In this document: in pieces, positions 44,014-52,680 of the stretch
How the letters are laid out: the number at the start of each line of letters is the position of its first letter
Numbering within the stretch: the first letter of the stretch is position 1
Assembly: GCF_000952155.1 (NCBI RefSeq)
Contig: NZ_JYON01000009.1
Location: forward strand, 124,001-188,000
Direction of reading: 5' to 3'
Origin: Aliterella atlantica CENA595
GTDB lineage: Bacteria; Cyanobacteriota; Cyanobacteriia; Cyanobacteriales; Chroococcidiopsidaceae
DNA length: 64,000 bases
Made by a program: the position numbers and the translations under genes
Notes under the pieces: model-generated
Database searches by the model: none
What the model saw: only the letters and a program-made list of their open reading frames with translations
What the model was told of the DNA's origin: nothing

Positions 44014-44832
44014 TTAGCTTGCTTGGTTTTGTGGCACAACTGACGGCTTTGATATCGTGCGCGGATCGGGCATGAAATTGTATCTCAGGAAAATGCCGCT
44101 AGCAACGATTAAACCTATAACAACAGCACCAATACCTAGCGGATTAGGTAGCCAAAATACTGCTTCTAGATGATTGATTTGACCTGGTTGCAGCTTCCAT
44201 ACCATTTGGCGACGATTTTGAGGATTTTCTGGGGCAATAGAGTTTTCAGCTTTTTCTACGCTGCGACTACCCCAGGGAGTATTGAGCCGAAATTCTAAAT
44301 CGAACAGCGAACCTGGGCTAACTAGAACGTTGTTGTTATTGGCAATTAGAGACAGCGATCGCAAATCTAAGTCATAACTCAAGCGGTTGCGTAACAGTAG
44401 TAAGAGGTTATTTTGCTGTAAATCGAGTTTAGAGTCAATTTTCGGCAATTCTTCAGCAGCGGCTACTGTAGCATTTTGCTGGCTAACGGGGTTGAAAAAT
44501 TGATTGAACTTTTGTTCTAGTTCAGCCCCATTGTTGAAGGGAATCTTGACTGTAATTTCTTCTGCTGAAATTCGCTTGACTTTGCCTTGCAGTTCCCTAG
44601 CGCGTCGTTCGATACTACTTAACCATTGCGTAGCTGATTCGCCGCTAAAACTTGTCAGGCGCTCTCCTAGCTTAATATGCTGGACAATTTCGCCGCGATG
44701 GGGACTAGCAAAATTTACGCCTACGTCGTACTGCACGCAACCAGATAACAGCAACGATGCTAGCAGCATTATCCAGGCAAAACGCGATCGCTGCCAAAAA
44801 TCTCCTACTCCCCGCTTAAATTTTCTGTACAC
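44014..44832 (-). CDS. DUF3153 lipoprotein
   Basis: About 272 residues. The lipobox LLLSGC follows a hydrophobic segment (~20-32), so the mature protein is probably lipid-anchored. A second helix near the C-terminus (~240-262) is followed by a short cytoplasmic tail. The middle domain reads as the cyanobacterial DUF3153 family (HRGEIVQHIKLGERLTSF, VKIPFNNGAELEQKFNQFF). The frame opens with TTG at 44847; the GTG at 44832 has GGAGG at correct spacing and is preferred. Function unknown. It lies 6-22 bp from the TPR gene and likely forms an operon with it. Confidence 0.72.
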   Translation of the reverse strand: MYRKFKRGVGDFWQRSRFAWIMLLASLLLSGCVQYDVGVNFASPHRGEIVQHIKLGERLTSFSGESATQWLSSIERRARELQGKVKRISAEEITVKIPFNNGAELEQKFNQFFNPVSQQNATVAAAEELPKIDSKLDLQQNNLLLLLRNRLSYDLDLRSLSLIANNNNVLVSPGSLFDLEFRLNTPWGSRSVEKAENSIAPENPQNRRQMVWKLQPGQINHLEAVFWLPNPLGIGAVVIGLIVASGIFLRYNFMPDPRTISKPSVVPQNQAS

Positions 44833-44853
44833 AGCTAACACCTCCAAATAATT

Positions 44854-45360
44854 TCAGGCTATCCACAACAATCCAATTAGCGTTAAACCGATCGCAATTA
44901 AAGATACCCAAATAAAGCGATTGTCTTGAGTATTTACTTGGCTTAAATCTACAAATTCTGGCTGTGGAGGTTGTTTGGGTTTATTATTGCCGCTACCTAT
45001 ACGGACTTGGCTTTCATTATCGGCTATTGCGGCAAGGTCTGGAATTTGGGTCATCCATTCTGTGGGTCTTTTTAGCTGCGGTGCTTGCATAATATACAGC
45101 AGCCTTTTACCTTGCTTGCTAGTTTCCGAGTCAGGGTGTTGTTTGAGTTGCTCGCATAGGGCGATCGCTTCTGTTCTTTGTCCGGCGGCTTCATAAGCTG
45201 TAACTAGCCAGATTTGGATTTTTCCGCCCAAGCGGGAGTTGCCAGTAGTCAAAGCGCTAGCTTTTTGTAAGCGATCGACAGATTCGCGGTACTGTCCGCG
45301 TTCAAAAGCAGCAATTCCAGCTTGATACTCTTTGGTCGCAATTTCTAAACTTTCTGTCAC
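44854..45360 (-). CDS. TPR protein with C-terminal membrane anchor
   Basis: 168 residues starting with GTG. The first ~100 residues form two to three TPR-like helices (YQAGIAAFERGQYRESVDRL, WLVTAYEAAGQRTEAIALCE). A single helix at ~150-167 (FIWVSLIAIGLTLIGLLWIA) anchors the C-terminus. This tail-anchored TPR arrangement occurs in cyanobacterial membrane-protein assembly factors. Probably co-transcribed with the DUF3153 gene that follows. Confidence 0.78.
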   Translation of the reverse strand: MTESLEIATKEYQAGIAAFERGQYRESVDRLQKASALTTGNSRLGGKIQIWLVTAYEAAGQRTEAIALCEQLKQHPDSETSKQGKRLLYIMQAPQLKRPTEWMTQIPDLAAIADNESQVRIGSGNNKPKQPPQPEFVDLSQVNTQDNRFIWVSLIAIGLTLIGLLWIA

Positions 45361-45576
45361 TTTTCCCTAAAATTTAGAACTCATCTTTCCTTGATGTTGC
45401 CATTTTCACCGCCAGTTAGGAAATATTCCCCAGACGAGAAGCAGTAAAATCGTGGAACTATTAGAATTTAATTACGACTTTTTTATGGGTGCTTTGCAGA
45501 TTTCGCGATCGTCAAGTCGCTACGCGACAATTCGCTCATTCGCGCCTTGAACTAAAGTCAGGGGCTTGCACCTCTT

Positions 45577-45610
45577 GAATTACGAATTACGAATTACGAA
45601 TTACGAATTA
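45577..45610. repeat. Heptamer tandem repeat (GAATTAC)n
   Basis: Four full copies of GAATTAC and a six-base partial copy, in the ~284-bp gap ahead of the secreted hypothetical gene. A third heptamer type in the window; short-tandem-repeat class, not a CRISPR. Confidence 0.85.
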
Positions 45611-45644
45611 TTTAGTCAGGCTTTTCACCCAACGGCACAAATAT

Positions 45645-46205
45645 ATGCATACTCAGCGCTGGCAGTTTAACCAAAATAAATGGATTGGTATGAGGACGCT
45701 ATTTCCTGTAAGTGTAGTTTTAATTGCTGCAACAAGTTTGCCTGCTACCGCTCAAGTAATTAGAACCGAACGGACAGTATTTGGCACAGTTGAGCAAGTT
45801 CCTGATAACAGCCAAATTATATACAGCGACCAAGTTTCGGGTTTTCGCTCTGGTTATGTCAATCCTGGATATTATCCAAGTCCAGTAATTAGGAGAAATT
45901 TCCCACTCCAACAGCCAGTTATAGTTGCACCACCAAACGGTATTTATCGAGTTCCTGGTGGCAATACAGTTATTTACAAAGACCCATTTCCAGGTTCTCC
46001 GTTTGGTTCTGTTAATCCTGGATATTATGCCAATCCTAATTATTACCCGTATCCTACCCCTTTAAATAGAAGAAATCAGCCGCTTTCTAATCCCGTTCTA
46101 GTTAATCCGACAATTCGCGACTCAACGTTAATTAATCCTGTAATTATTACTCCTAGAGGAAGGTGGCAGCGGGAAGATAGATTTAGACAACCCGCGCGTT
46201 ATTAG
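45645..46205 (+). CDS. Secreted Tyr/Pro/Asn-rich hypothetical protein
   Basis: 186 residues. A signal peptide ending in LPATAQ (~31-37) is preceded by a ~15-residue extension; a second ATG at 45690 gives the more usual start MRTLFPVSVV. The mature part is low in Lys and rich in Tyr, Pro, Asn and Arg with repeated motifs: GYVNPGYYPSPVIRRNFPL and GSVNPGYYANPNYYPYPTP. Each repeat has the order phenylalanine/GY, VNPGYY, then RRN, with a NPVLVNPT tail. No domain is recognised. Possibly an envelope or matrix protein. Convergent with argB. Confidence 0.55.
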   Translation: MHTQRWQFNQNKWIGMRTLFPVSVVLIAATSLPATAQVIRTERTVFGTVEQVPDNSQIIYSDQVSGFRSGYVNPGYYPSPVIRRNFPLQQPVIVAPPNGIYRVPGGNTVIYKDPFPGSPFGSVNPGYYANPNYYPYPTPLNRRNQPLSNPVLVNPTIRDSTLINPVIITPRGRWQREDRFRQPARY

Positions 46206-46224
46206 GGAATTTTTGGCGATCGCT

Positions 46225-47118
46225 TTATGCTTGAAACTCCGAAGCAACGATCATCGAACCAATGCCGCTGTCAGTAAAAATTTCTAAGAGTAAGGCGTGA
46301 GGGATGCGTCCGTCGATAATGTGGGCGGCTTTTACGCCTTGAGCTAGCGATCGCACGCAACAATTTACTTTCGGAATCATCCCGCCACCAACTGCACCAG
46401 AAGCTATTAAGTCCCTTGCTTGTTGAATGTCTAATTTGTAAAGCAAGGTTGACGGGTCTTGATAATCTTGCAAAATCCCTGCTGTATCTGTAAGTAAAAT
46501 TAATTTCTCTGCTCCCAAAGCGGCAGCGATTTCTCCAGCTACAGTATCGGCATTAATGTTGTAAGCTTGCCCTGATTCATCAGCAGCGACGCTAGAAACG
46601 ACAGGAATATGCCCATCTTTGAGCAGGGATTCCAAAAGACGCACATCCATTGTATTGACTTCGCCCACAAAACCGATGCCTTGGCGACCTTCAGGACGAG
46701 CTTTGATCAAATTGCCATCCTTGCCGCACAAACCTACCCCAGAGCCTCCAGCTTTGTTGATTAGCGAGACAAGTTCTTTATTGACCCGCCCCACTAATAC
46801 CATTTCTACTACGTCCATTGTAGGCGCGTCAGTAACTCGCAGTCCATTTTTAAATTGCGGTTCAATTCCTAGCTTATCTAACCAGCTATTGATTTCAGGA
46901 CCGCCACCGTGAACGATTACAGGGCGCAATCCCACGCAGGATAAAAAGACTACATCGCGGATGACTTTATCTTTTAAGGTGCTATCTTTCATAGCTGCGC
47001 CGCCGTACTTGACAACGACAATTCGACCAGAAAACTGTTGAATGTAGGGTAAGGCTTCGCTTAATACTCGTACGCGAGTAGCTTCGATTTCTTTGATGTA
47101 TTCGCGATCTTCGATCAT
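46225..47118 (-). CDS. argB: Acetylglutamate kinase
   Basis: 297 residues. ArgB phosphorylates N-acetylglutamate, the second step of arginine synthesis. Visible: [11 protein letters not shown] (~33), [16 protein letters not shown] (~68), [17 protein letters not shown] and [13 protein letters not shown]. The N-terminal ~20 residues ([20 protein letters not shown]) are the N-helix through which cyanobacterial NAGK hexamerises and binds arginine and PII. Regulation by PII is known for the family and likely here. Feeds arginine for SpeA. Confident. Confidence 0.95.
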   Translation of the reverse strand: MIEDREYIKEIEATRVRVLSEALPYIQQFSGRIVVVKYGGAAMKDSTLKDKVIRDVVFLSCVGLRPVIVHGGGPEINSWLDKLGIEPQFKNGLRVTDAPTMDVVEMVLVGRVNKELVSLINKAGGSGVGLCGKDGNLIKARPEGRQGIGFVGEVNTMDVRLLESLLKDGHIPVVSSVAADESGQAYNINADTVAGEIAAALGAEKLILLTDTAGILQDYQDPSTLLYKLDIQQARDLIASGAVGGGMIPKVNCCVRSLAQGVKAAHIIDGRIPHALLLEIFTDSGIGSMIVASEFQA

Positions 47119-47207
47119 AGTTTGGCTGCAAGGTCTTCAATGCAGTTTAGTTTAGTTTGCACTTGCTAAACAATGTCGTTAAGAACATTTTTCAACTGCA
47201 TTTGCTG

Positions 47208-47765
47208 CTAAGTGTTGGACGATGATGGGGGATCGGGCTTTAAGACGGTAGGAATTTCGCTAATAATCCGTGCGGCTATTTGAGAAGCTGTTTCATTGGC
47301 GCTGACGCTGATATGGAGATCTGCTTGTTTGTAGAGCGATCGCCGCTCTTGTAAGATTAGTTGCAGTTTGGTTAATAGATCGGCATTTTGGAGCAAAGGT
47401 CTGGTATTGTCTTCTGCCAAGCGTTGGTATAACACGTCTGTTGGTACGTCTAGCCAAACAATTAAGCCGTGACGCAGGTAACTCCAGTTCTTTTGTTGAG
47501 TAACAATTCCTCCACCTGTAGCGATCGCTAAATTTGTGTAGGCACAAACCTCGGCAAGGATTTTGCTTTCTATTTGACGAAATTCTCCTTCACCAACTTC
47601 GGCAAATAGTTGATTGATTGATTTTTGCGTAAATTGGGCAATTACTGCGTCCGTGTCTACAAATCTATAGCCTAATTTCCGCGCAATTTCTTGCCCTACG
47701 GTGGTTTTGCCCGCACCCATCATGCCGATCAAGTATAAGTTTACTCCTTTTAGTAAGCTGCTCAT
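47208..47765 (-). CDS. aroK: Shikimate kinase
   Basis: 185 residues. Walker A MMGAGKTTVGQEIARKLGYR (~15), FVDTDAVIAQ (~36), IATGGGIVTQQKNW (~80) and a LID arginine region DNTRPLL. It phosphorylates shikimate in aromatic amino-acid synthesis. Starts with ATG, ends 89 bp from argB. Standard size. Confidence 0.92.
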   Translation of the reverse strand: MSSLLKGVNLYLIGMMGAGKTTVGQEIARKLGYRFVDTDAVIAQFTQKSINQLFAEVGEGEFRQIESKILAEVCAYTNLAIATGGGIVTQQKNWSYLRHGLIVWLDVPTDVLYQRLAEDNTRPLLQNADLLTKLQLILQERRSLYKQADLHISVSANETASQIAARIISEIPTVLKPDPPSSSNT

Positions 47766-47902
47766 TGGTTTTTCCTGACTGTGTTTTAGAGGTGGTATGA
47801 AGTGCGATCGCTTTTGCTCTGTTAAATAAATATCTTTTCCTTAATCCAATTTTTATATAGAATTTACTGAAACTTTATTAACACCTGCAACGTCAAGCCA
47901 AG

Positions 47903-47986
47903 ATGAGTTCAACCCAAATTCGGTTACTCAAACTAGCTAAAGTTTTACAGATTGATTCTGTGATGACATCAGCCTTACAGGGTTAA
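47903..47986 (+). CDS. Possible small ORF ahead of the small conserved protein (27 aa)
   Basis: A 27-codon frame starts with ATG and reads MSSTQIRLLKLAKVLQIDSV before MTSALQG and a stop. No Shine-Dalgarno is obvious and no homologue is known to me. It could be a leader peptide for the gene at 48063 or noise. Kept only because it fills part of the 297-bp gap 47766-48062. Confidence 0.15.
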   Translation: MSSTQIRLLKLAKVLQIDSVMTSALQG

Positions 47987-48062
47987 AGGTATCCGAGCAA
48001 GCATCTGCCGGAGTTGACTGTTGGTATTGCACTATCTGGCTTATGAATCTAAGGTTGAAAGG

Positions 48063-48314
48063 ATGGCTTTAATTAGCGATTTGGTACAAAAAACTTTAAA
48101 AACTGGTTACTTGACTATCGAGGCGGAGGAACAACTACGCCAGTTGCTCGCGACTAGATGCGATTTGGAAGACTTAAATGCTTTTGTGACTCTACAAGAA
48201 GCAGCAATGACTGGTCAAGTTAAGCAAGAATCCCGCGAGCAGTGGCAAAGCGTGCGGGAAAATCTTTTTCCATCCAATTCTGCTTGGTGCTACGTGAGTG
48301 TCGAGCAGTGTTGA
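48063..48314 (+). CDS. Small conserved cyanobacterial protein of unknown function
   Basis: 83 residues from the ATG at 48063, with AAAGG just upstream; the longer frame from 48021 has no ribosome binding site. It begins MALISDLVQKTLKTGYLTIE and continues AEEQLRQLLATRCDLEDLNAF, a helical pattern I recall from a family of small cyanobacterial proteins. No membrane segment or catalytic motif. Function unknown. Confidence 0.65.
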   Translation: MALISDLVQKTLKTGYLTIEAEEQLRQLLATRCDLEDLNAFVTLQEAAMTGQVKQESREQWQSVRENLFPSNSAWCYVSVEQC

Positions 48315-48352
48315 GTTAGGCAAGGTTGAGGAAGATTATCGATAGGAAATAG

Positions 48353-49021
48353 TTATCTGCCTTTCGTTGGTGCATCATCTTCATCTTCAAACTCATCATC
48401 GTCAAAGCCCCAATCTTCCTCTTCTTGTTCTTGAACTTTTTCTGGCTCTCGATATGGTGGGGTCAAAACTCGATAGTCAGCATCATATACCGATTCAGTC
48501 CTACCAACTCCAGAATCGCTGGGTTCTCGGTAGTTATAGGAATAAACTGAGCCTGTTTGATAGCCGCTTTTGGGTTCGCTGCTTTTTTCATAGTTTCTTG
48601 AGTCTTGAACGCGATCTTGAGGAGGAGATTGTTTATCGTCTTCCTCAAAATCCCAGTCCTCATTACTGCTTTCCTGCCAATCATCGATCGCGGGATCTGA
48701 AGGCGGAGGGGAGGTTTTGGGTGGTACAGTGCTTGTTGCAGTGTAAGACGCTTGTTTGGGCGGGGATTGAGTACGAGGCGGTGGTTGGACTTGGCGCTGG
48801 CTGCTAGATTTGGGTTGACTAAAGAAATTGGTTAGTTGCAACAAGCTAGCGATCGCCAAAGATGTACTAGCACCTGCGGCTAAACTAAATAAAATCCAAA
48901 CTGCTAATGGTAGCGCTGGAGTTGTCACGCCTAAAAATACTAAAGGTAGGACTGGCGACCAGTTTTGCACTAACAACAGCGTTAGTCCTCCTAGTATTAC
49001 CAATAACAGAATGATACGCAT
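48353..49021 (-). CDS. LapA-like membrane protein with acidic disordered tail
   Basis: 222 residues. Two N-terminal helices (~2-18 and ~37-60) read like a LapA/DUF1049 domain (RIILLLVILGGLTLLLVQNW, LPLAVWILFSLAAG). The remaining ~150 residues are Pro-, Ser-, Glu- and Asp-rich and end DDDEFEDEDDAPTKGR, so likely disordered and negatively charged. The acidic tail may bind cations or partners. Function unknown. Confidence 0.65.
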   Translation of the reverse strand: MRIILLLVILGGLTLLLVQNWSPVLPLVFLGVTTPALPLAVWILFSLAAGASTSLAIASLLQLTNFFSQPKSSSQRQVQPPPRTQSPPKQASYTATSTVPPKTSPPPSDPAIDDWQESSNEDWDFEEDDKQSPPQDRVQDSRNYEKSSEPKSGYQTGSVYSYNYREPSDSGVGRTESVYDADYRVLTPPYREPEKVQEQEEEDWGFDDDEFEDEDDAPTKGR

Positions 49022-49060
49022 AAAAGTTTCAACAATTTAGGCAACAAATAAAAACCAACC

Positions 49061-49095
49061 CAAAACTCAAAACTCAAAACTCAAAATTCAAAACT
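49061..49095. repeat. Heptamer tandem repeat (CAAAACT)n
   Basis: Five heptamers, four CAAAACT and one CAAAATT, lie between the LapA-like gene and ubiX. A similar CTCAAAACTCAAAA stretch occurs near 14165. Short-tandem-repeat class. Confidence 0.85.
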
Positions 49096-49099
49096 ATCT

Positions 49100-49723
49100 T
49101 TAACTTCCTTGCCACCGCTCAATGGGAATGCAGTCAATATCTAACTGATCTAGAGTCCGAGCCACTACGAAATCTACCAAATCGTTAATCGTTTGCGGAT
49201 GATGATACCAAGCCGGAATAGCAGGGACTATTTTAGCTCCTGCTTCTGCTAGCGTCGTCAAATTGCGTAGATGAATCAAGCTAAAAGGAGTTTCGCGAGG
49301 CACGACAATTAATTTACGTCCTTCTTTTAGTTGTACATCAGCGGCGCGTTCTAGGAGATCGGAACTTAAGCCCGCAGCTATTTTAGCTACTGTACTCATG
49401 CTACACGGCATGACAATCATGCCCAAAGTGCGAAAAGAACCAGAAGCAATATTCGCGCCTACATCTCCCCAAGAATGGCAGTAGAGTTTGCCCGATCGCT
49501 CTACACCTGCTTGCTGTCGCCAAAATTGCTCTTGAGCCAGCGGTTCTACAGGCATTCTGATATTTTGTTCTGACTGCCAAACCATGTAGGTAGATTTGGA
49601 GGCTACAAGTTCAATACTGTAATCTGCTTCGAGCAAAAATTTGAGTGCGCGTACGGCGTATATCAAACCGGACGCGCCAGAAACGCCGAGAATTAATGGT
49701 ATTGATGTTGACTGGTTAGACAC
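49100..49723 (-). CDS. ubiX: UbiX flavin prenyltransferase
   Basis: 207 residues. UbiX prenylates FMN to make the cofactor of UbiD decarboxylases. Seen: LGVSGASGLIYAVRALKFLL (~12), SGSFRTLGMIVMPCSMST (~95) and VVPRETPFSLIHLRNL (~140). Starts with GTG, 8 bp after the RNB gene's stop, on the same strand. The UbiD partner is elsewhere. Confidence 0.93.
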   Translation of the reverse strand: MSNQSTSIPLILGVSGASGLIYAVRALKFLLEADYSIELVASKSTYMVWQSEQNIRMPVEPLAQEQFWRQQAGVERSGKLYCHSWGDVGANIASGSFRTLGMIVMPCSMSTVAKIAAGLSSDLLERAADVQLKEGRKLIVVPRETPFSLIHLRNLTTLAEAGAKIVPAIPAWYHHPQTINDLVDFVVARTLDQLDIDCIPIERWQGS

Positions 49724-49731
49724 GCGGCGCT

Positions 49732-52098
49732 TTATTCCTCATCATCGGTATATGGATCTAGATCGTCTTCAAGGTCCAATTCGTCACCGTTGTCAAGAGA
49801 AACATTGAGATCCGCGTCGCGATCGCTAGTTTGCTTTTCGCTCGATACTGTAACTAAATCGATTTGCTGGCGATAGTAGTCAACGCTTTTTACTTGGACT
49901 TCAACGCGATCGCCGAGTCGATAAGAAGCGCGATTTTTGCGTCCGAACAGCGCTTGCAATCTGGCTCGATACTCGTACCAATCATCTTTGAGCGAACTGA
50001 CGTGAACGAGTCCCTCTACTTGTAATTGTCTGCCATCTTCGGCTTGAACGGCAATTTCGACAAAAAAGCCGTAAGACTGTACGCCAGTAATTAGTCCTTG
50101 AAACACGTCGCCCGTACGCTGTTTCATTAATTGTGCTTTTTGCAGCCCCATTAAATCATCTTCAGCATCTTGGACTTCTTTTTCGCGATCGTTCAAGGGT
50201 AAGATTACCCGCGCTAAGTCGGCTTCTAGTTCTTGCTGCAGTTCAGTCGGTAGTACGTTCCAAGTAATATTGCCAACAGCAGAACTATGGCGGAGGTTGA
50301 CGCTTTCTTTGGCGCGAGTGTTGCGGCGATCGCGTCCTTGGCTAAATACTGCGTGTAATACTCGTTGAATCAGCAGATCGGCATAGCGCCGTAAAGGAAA
50401 CGTACAGCGAGTATAACCCTGCTCTAGAGCTAGTCCAAAGTGCGGTTGGGCAGTAGTGCTGTAGGTAGCATTTTTTAGAGTCGCTTGCAGTAAATAAGTT
50501 AATACTTGCTCTGATGGCGACTCGGCAAACTGGGTAGTAAAGCTTTGAAAGTCGCTAGGAAGAACTCGATCTTTTTGATTTAGTGTTAGTTCTACTCCTA
50601 AGTTACCTGCTAGCTTGATTGTTTCTTCGACATCTTCAGCTTCAGGAGCAGATTGTCCGCGATAAATTGCTGGAACGCCTAAAATTTGTAAGTGATTGGC
50701 AACTACTTGATTTGCTAGCAAAATTAGCTCTGTTAGCATCAAAGGGATAACAGGGGACTTTTGCTCGTTTTCTTGGTCGGATGTAACTACTACTGCTCCT
50801 AGCACTCCTTCATCTTGATAAAAATAAGGACGAGGTGGCAATTTAAGTTCAAAGCTACCCCTAGTTAGGCGTTGTTGTCTAATTGCTCTACTTAGGGCGA
50901 GAATTTGTTCTAATTTGTCCGATTCTGGGGTTGATTCTAGATCGCCATCAAGAATTTCCTCTGCTTGTTGCTCTGTGAGTTGGCGATCTACTTGAATGAC
51001 GCTAGGTTGAATTTCATACTCTACTAAGCTGCCAGTATTGGCATCAATAGTAAGCATTACTGATATACAACGGCGATCGCTTTGCGGCAGCAAGGCGCAG
51101 CGCTCTATGACTCCTTCTGGTAGCATAGGCAAAACTGTTTTGCCTAAATAAACTGCACTACCGCGTTTTAAGCATTCTCGATCTAATGCTACAAGTTCTG
51201 GTGTAACGTGATGGGCAACATCGGCGATATGAATGCCTAACTGCCAGTTGTCGCTATCAGTTTTTTCGATTGTAAAAGCATTCTCAATTAAATTTGCTGC
51301 TCCTTCGCCTTGCTGTCCATCGCCTGTAATTGTCAGTGTTAGTAGCGATCGCAAATCGAGGCGCTGTTTTAGTTCATTTTTACTAATCTCCCCAGATATT
51401 GTTTCTCCTGCTTGCTGAACGTTTGGGGAAAATAGTTTTGCTAAATCGTGCTTGCAGCATACTAAGTCGATATCAGCGGCAGTTTCCGCATCGCTACCGA
51501 GGATTTGCACGACTTTGCCAATAGGGGGAAATTGTGCCAAGGGATAGCGCTGAATTTCTACATGAACGAGGTGATCGATTGCTGCTGCTAAGTCTTGTTC
51601 GCTAGGCTGCAATTCTATTTCAAATAACAGGCGATCGTCTAAAGGTACTGCCCTAAGTCCGCCATTATTTGTCTGTTTGATCCGCGCTAGCAAACTGTGG
51701 TTGGAGCGCTCGACGATTAGCTTTACTTCTCCTTCTGGGCTACGCCTGCGGCTGCCTTCTCTGGTCATTTTGACTAATACGCGATCGCCATTCCATCCCG
51801 TACTGAGATGGCTTTCCTTGATGTATATATCTTCTGAGCCTTCTTCTTCTTGAATGGCAAAACAAAAACCTTTGCTCGAACAACGCAGTTTTGCCTCAAT
51901 TAAATCTTCTTCGTACAATCGCCGATATTTGCCGAGATGTTTGGATAAGATCCCAACTTTTTCCAGTACATCTAAAACTATGTGCAGTTTATTAATACTT
52001 TGCTCGTCTTGACAATCGAGCTTTTTTTCTAAAACCTTGGCTGCAACTAATTTGTCCTCTGTAAAATTTGCTAGTAGTGTAGCGATTGAAAATTCCAT
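49732..52098 (-). CDS. VacB/RNase II-family (RNB domain) protein, Zam-like
   Basis: 788 residues. An N-terminal winged-helix and cold-shock-like region (~75-130, KGFCFAIQEEEGSEDIYIKE), an RNB domain (~240-590) and a C-terminal S1 domain (FQGLITGVQSYGFFVEIAV, ~660-760) followed by an acidic tail. The length matches Synechocystis Zam (782 aa), an RNB protein linked to acetazolamide resistance. The RNB active site normally has D-x5-D-x-D-D; here the segment reads LTITGDGQQGEGAANLIENA, which lacks those aspartates, while GIHIADVAHHV and PLRRYADLLIQR remain. It may be catalytically impaired or act as an RNA-binding protein. Upstream of ubiX in one transcription unit. Confidence 0.88.
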   Translation of the reverse strand: MEFSIATLLANFTEDKLVAAKVLEKKLDCQDEQSINKLHIVLDVLEKVGILSKHLGKYRRLYEEDLIEAKLRCSSKGFCFAIQEEEGSEDIYIKESHLSTGWNGDRVLVKMTREGSRRRSPEGEVKLIVERSNHSLLARIKQTNNGGLRAVPLDDRLLFEIELQPSEQDLAAAIDHLVHVEIQRYPLAQFPPIGKVVQILGSDAETAADIDLVCCKHDLAKLFSPNVQQAGETISGEISKNELKQRLDLRSLLTLTITGDGQQGEGAANLIENAFTIEKTDSDNWQLGIHIADVAHHVTPELVALDRECLKRGSAVYLGKTVLPMLPEGVIERCALLPQSDRRCISVMLTIDANTGSLVEYEIQPSVIQVDRQLTEQQAEEILDGDLESTPESDKLEQILALSRAIRQQRLTRGSFELKLPPRPYFYQDEGVLGAVVVTSDQENEQKSPVIPLMLTELILLANQVVANHLQILGVPAIYRGQSAPEAEDVEETIKLAGNLGVELTLNQKDRVLPSDFQSFTTQFAESPSEQVLTYLLQATLKNATYSTTAQPHFGLALEQGYTRCTFPLRRYADLLIQRVLHAVFSQGRDRRNTRAKESVNLRHSSAVGNITWNVLPTELQQELEADLARVILPLNDREKEVQDAEDDLMGLQKAQLMKQRTGDVFQGLITGVQSYGFFVEIAVQAEDGRQLQVEGLVHVSSLKDDWYEYRARLQALFGRKNRASYRLGDRVEVQVKSVDYYRQQIDLVTVSSEKQTSDRDADLNVSLDNGDELDLEDDLDPYTDDEE

Positions 52099-52680
52099 GT
52101 AGCGAACCGCCCTTTAGTCAAAAAACCTATTTTTTGTGATTTCTTTATCTAGTTCTTTCCTCGTGATGCCGATTCTTGAGCGATTGCTAGTGTAGTTTAT
52201 TTCAGCTTGGGCGCTGCGCGATAACCTGAGTATGACTAGCAATACTTGAGAACCATCTAGCATTGAATAATAGCGATCTCCATCTTTGCAGCTTGCTTTG
52301 TTCTGCAATCAGATTTTTGGCGATCGCTTGCAACCAATAATTATGCACTTCATTAGGAGCGACGTGCGAACTATCAGTGCAATACATGAATTAGATTGCA
52401 GATACATTCTAAGTTACAGCAAGTTTTACTCTCTTGTCGTGTATTTGCTTGTTTTAGAAATTGCTGCTCTTTGGGCGCTCTCTCCACTATTTATTTAAGC
52501 TAGATAGCTTTTGAGGGTGAACTATCATTTTCATATTTTAAGTCCGAGCGGACTTCTAGGAAACTGGTGCTAAGGGCGATCGCCAACTAAGATCGAGATG
52601 AAGTTACTAATTTAAGGCGCGAATCCTAAATTTGCACTTCATATTTTGCTAATTTTTATTGTCCTTTGCTGTTTTTCGTT
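52099..52680. other. Gene-free interval between the RNB and the 52681 gene
   Basis: 582 bp. I see no supported gene. Short frames at 52114-52308, 52202-52387 and 52286-52498 have no ribosome binding site or family pattern. It has two GCGATCGC sites and a short palindrome AAGTCC-gagc-GGACTT (52540-52555). It contains the divergent promoters of the two flanking genes. Confidence 0.4.

Noticed and set aside
48367..48807. 146-codon frame opposite the LapA-like gene
   Set aside because: Antisense shadow created by the low-complexity acidic tail of the real gene.
52286..52498. 70-codon plus-strand frame in the 582-bp gap
   Set aside because: No ribosome binding site, no family pattern and overlapping opposite-strand frames of similar length; coding is not supported.
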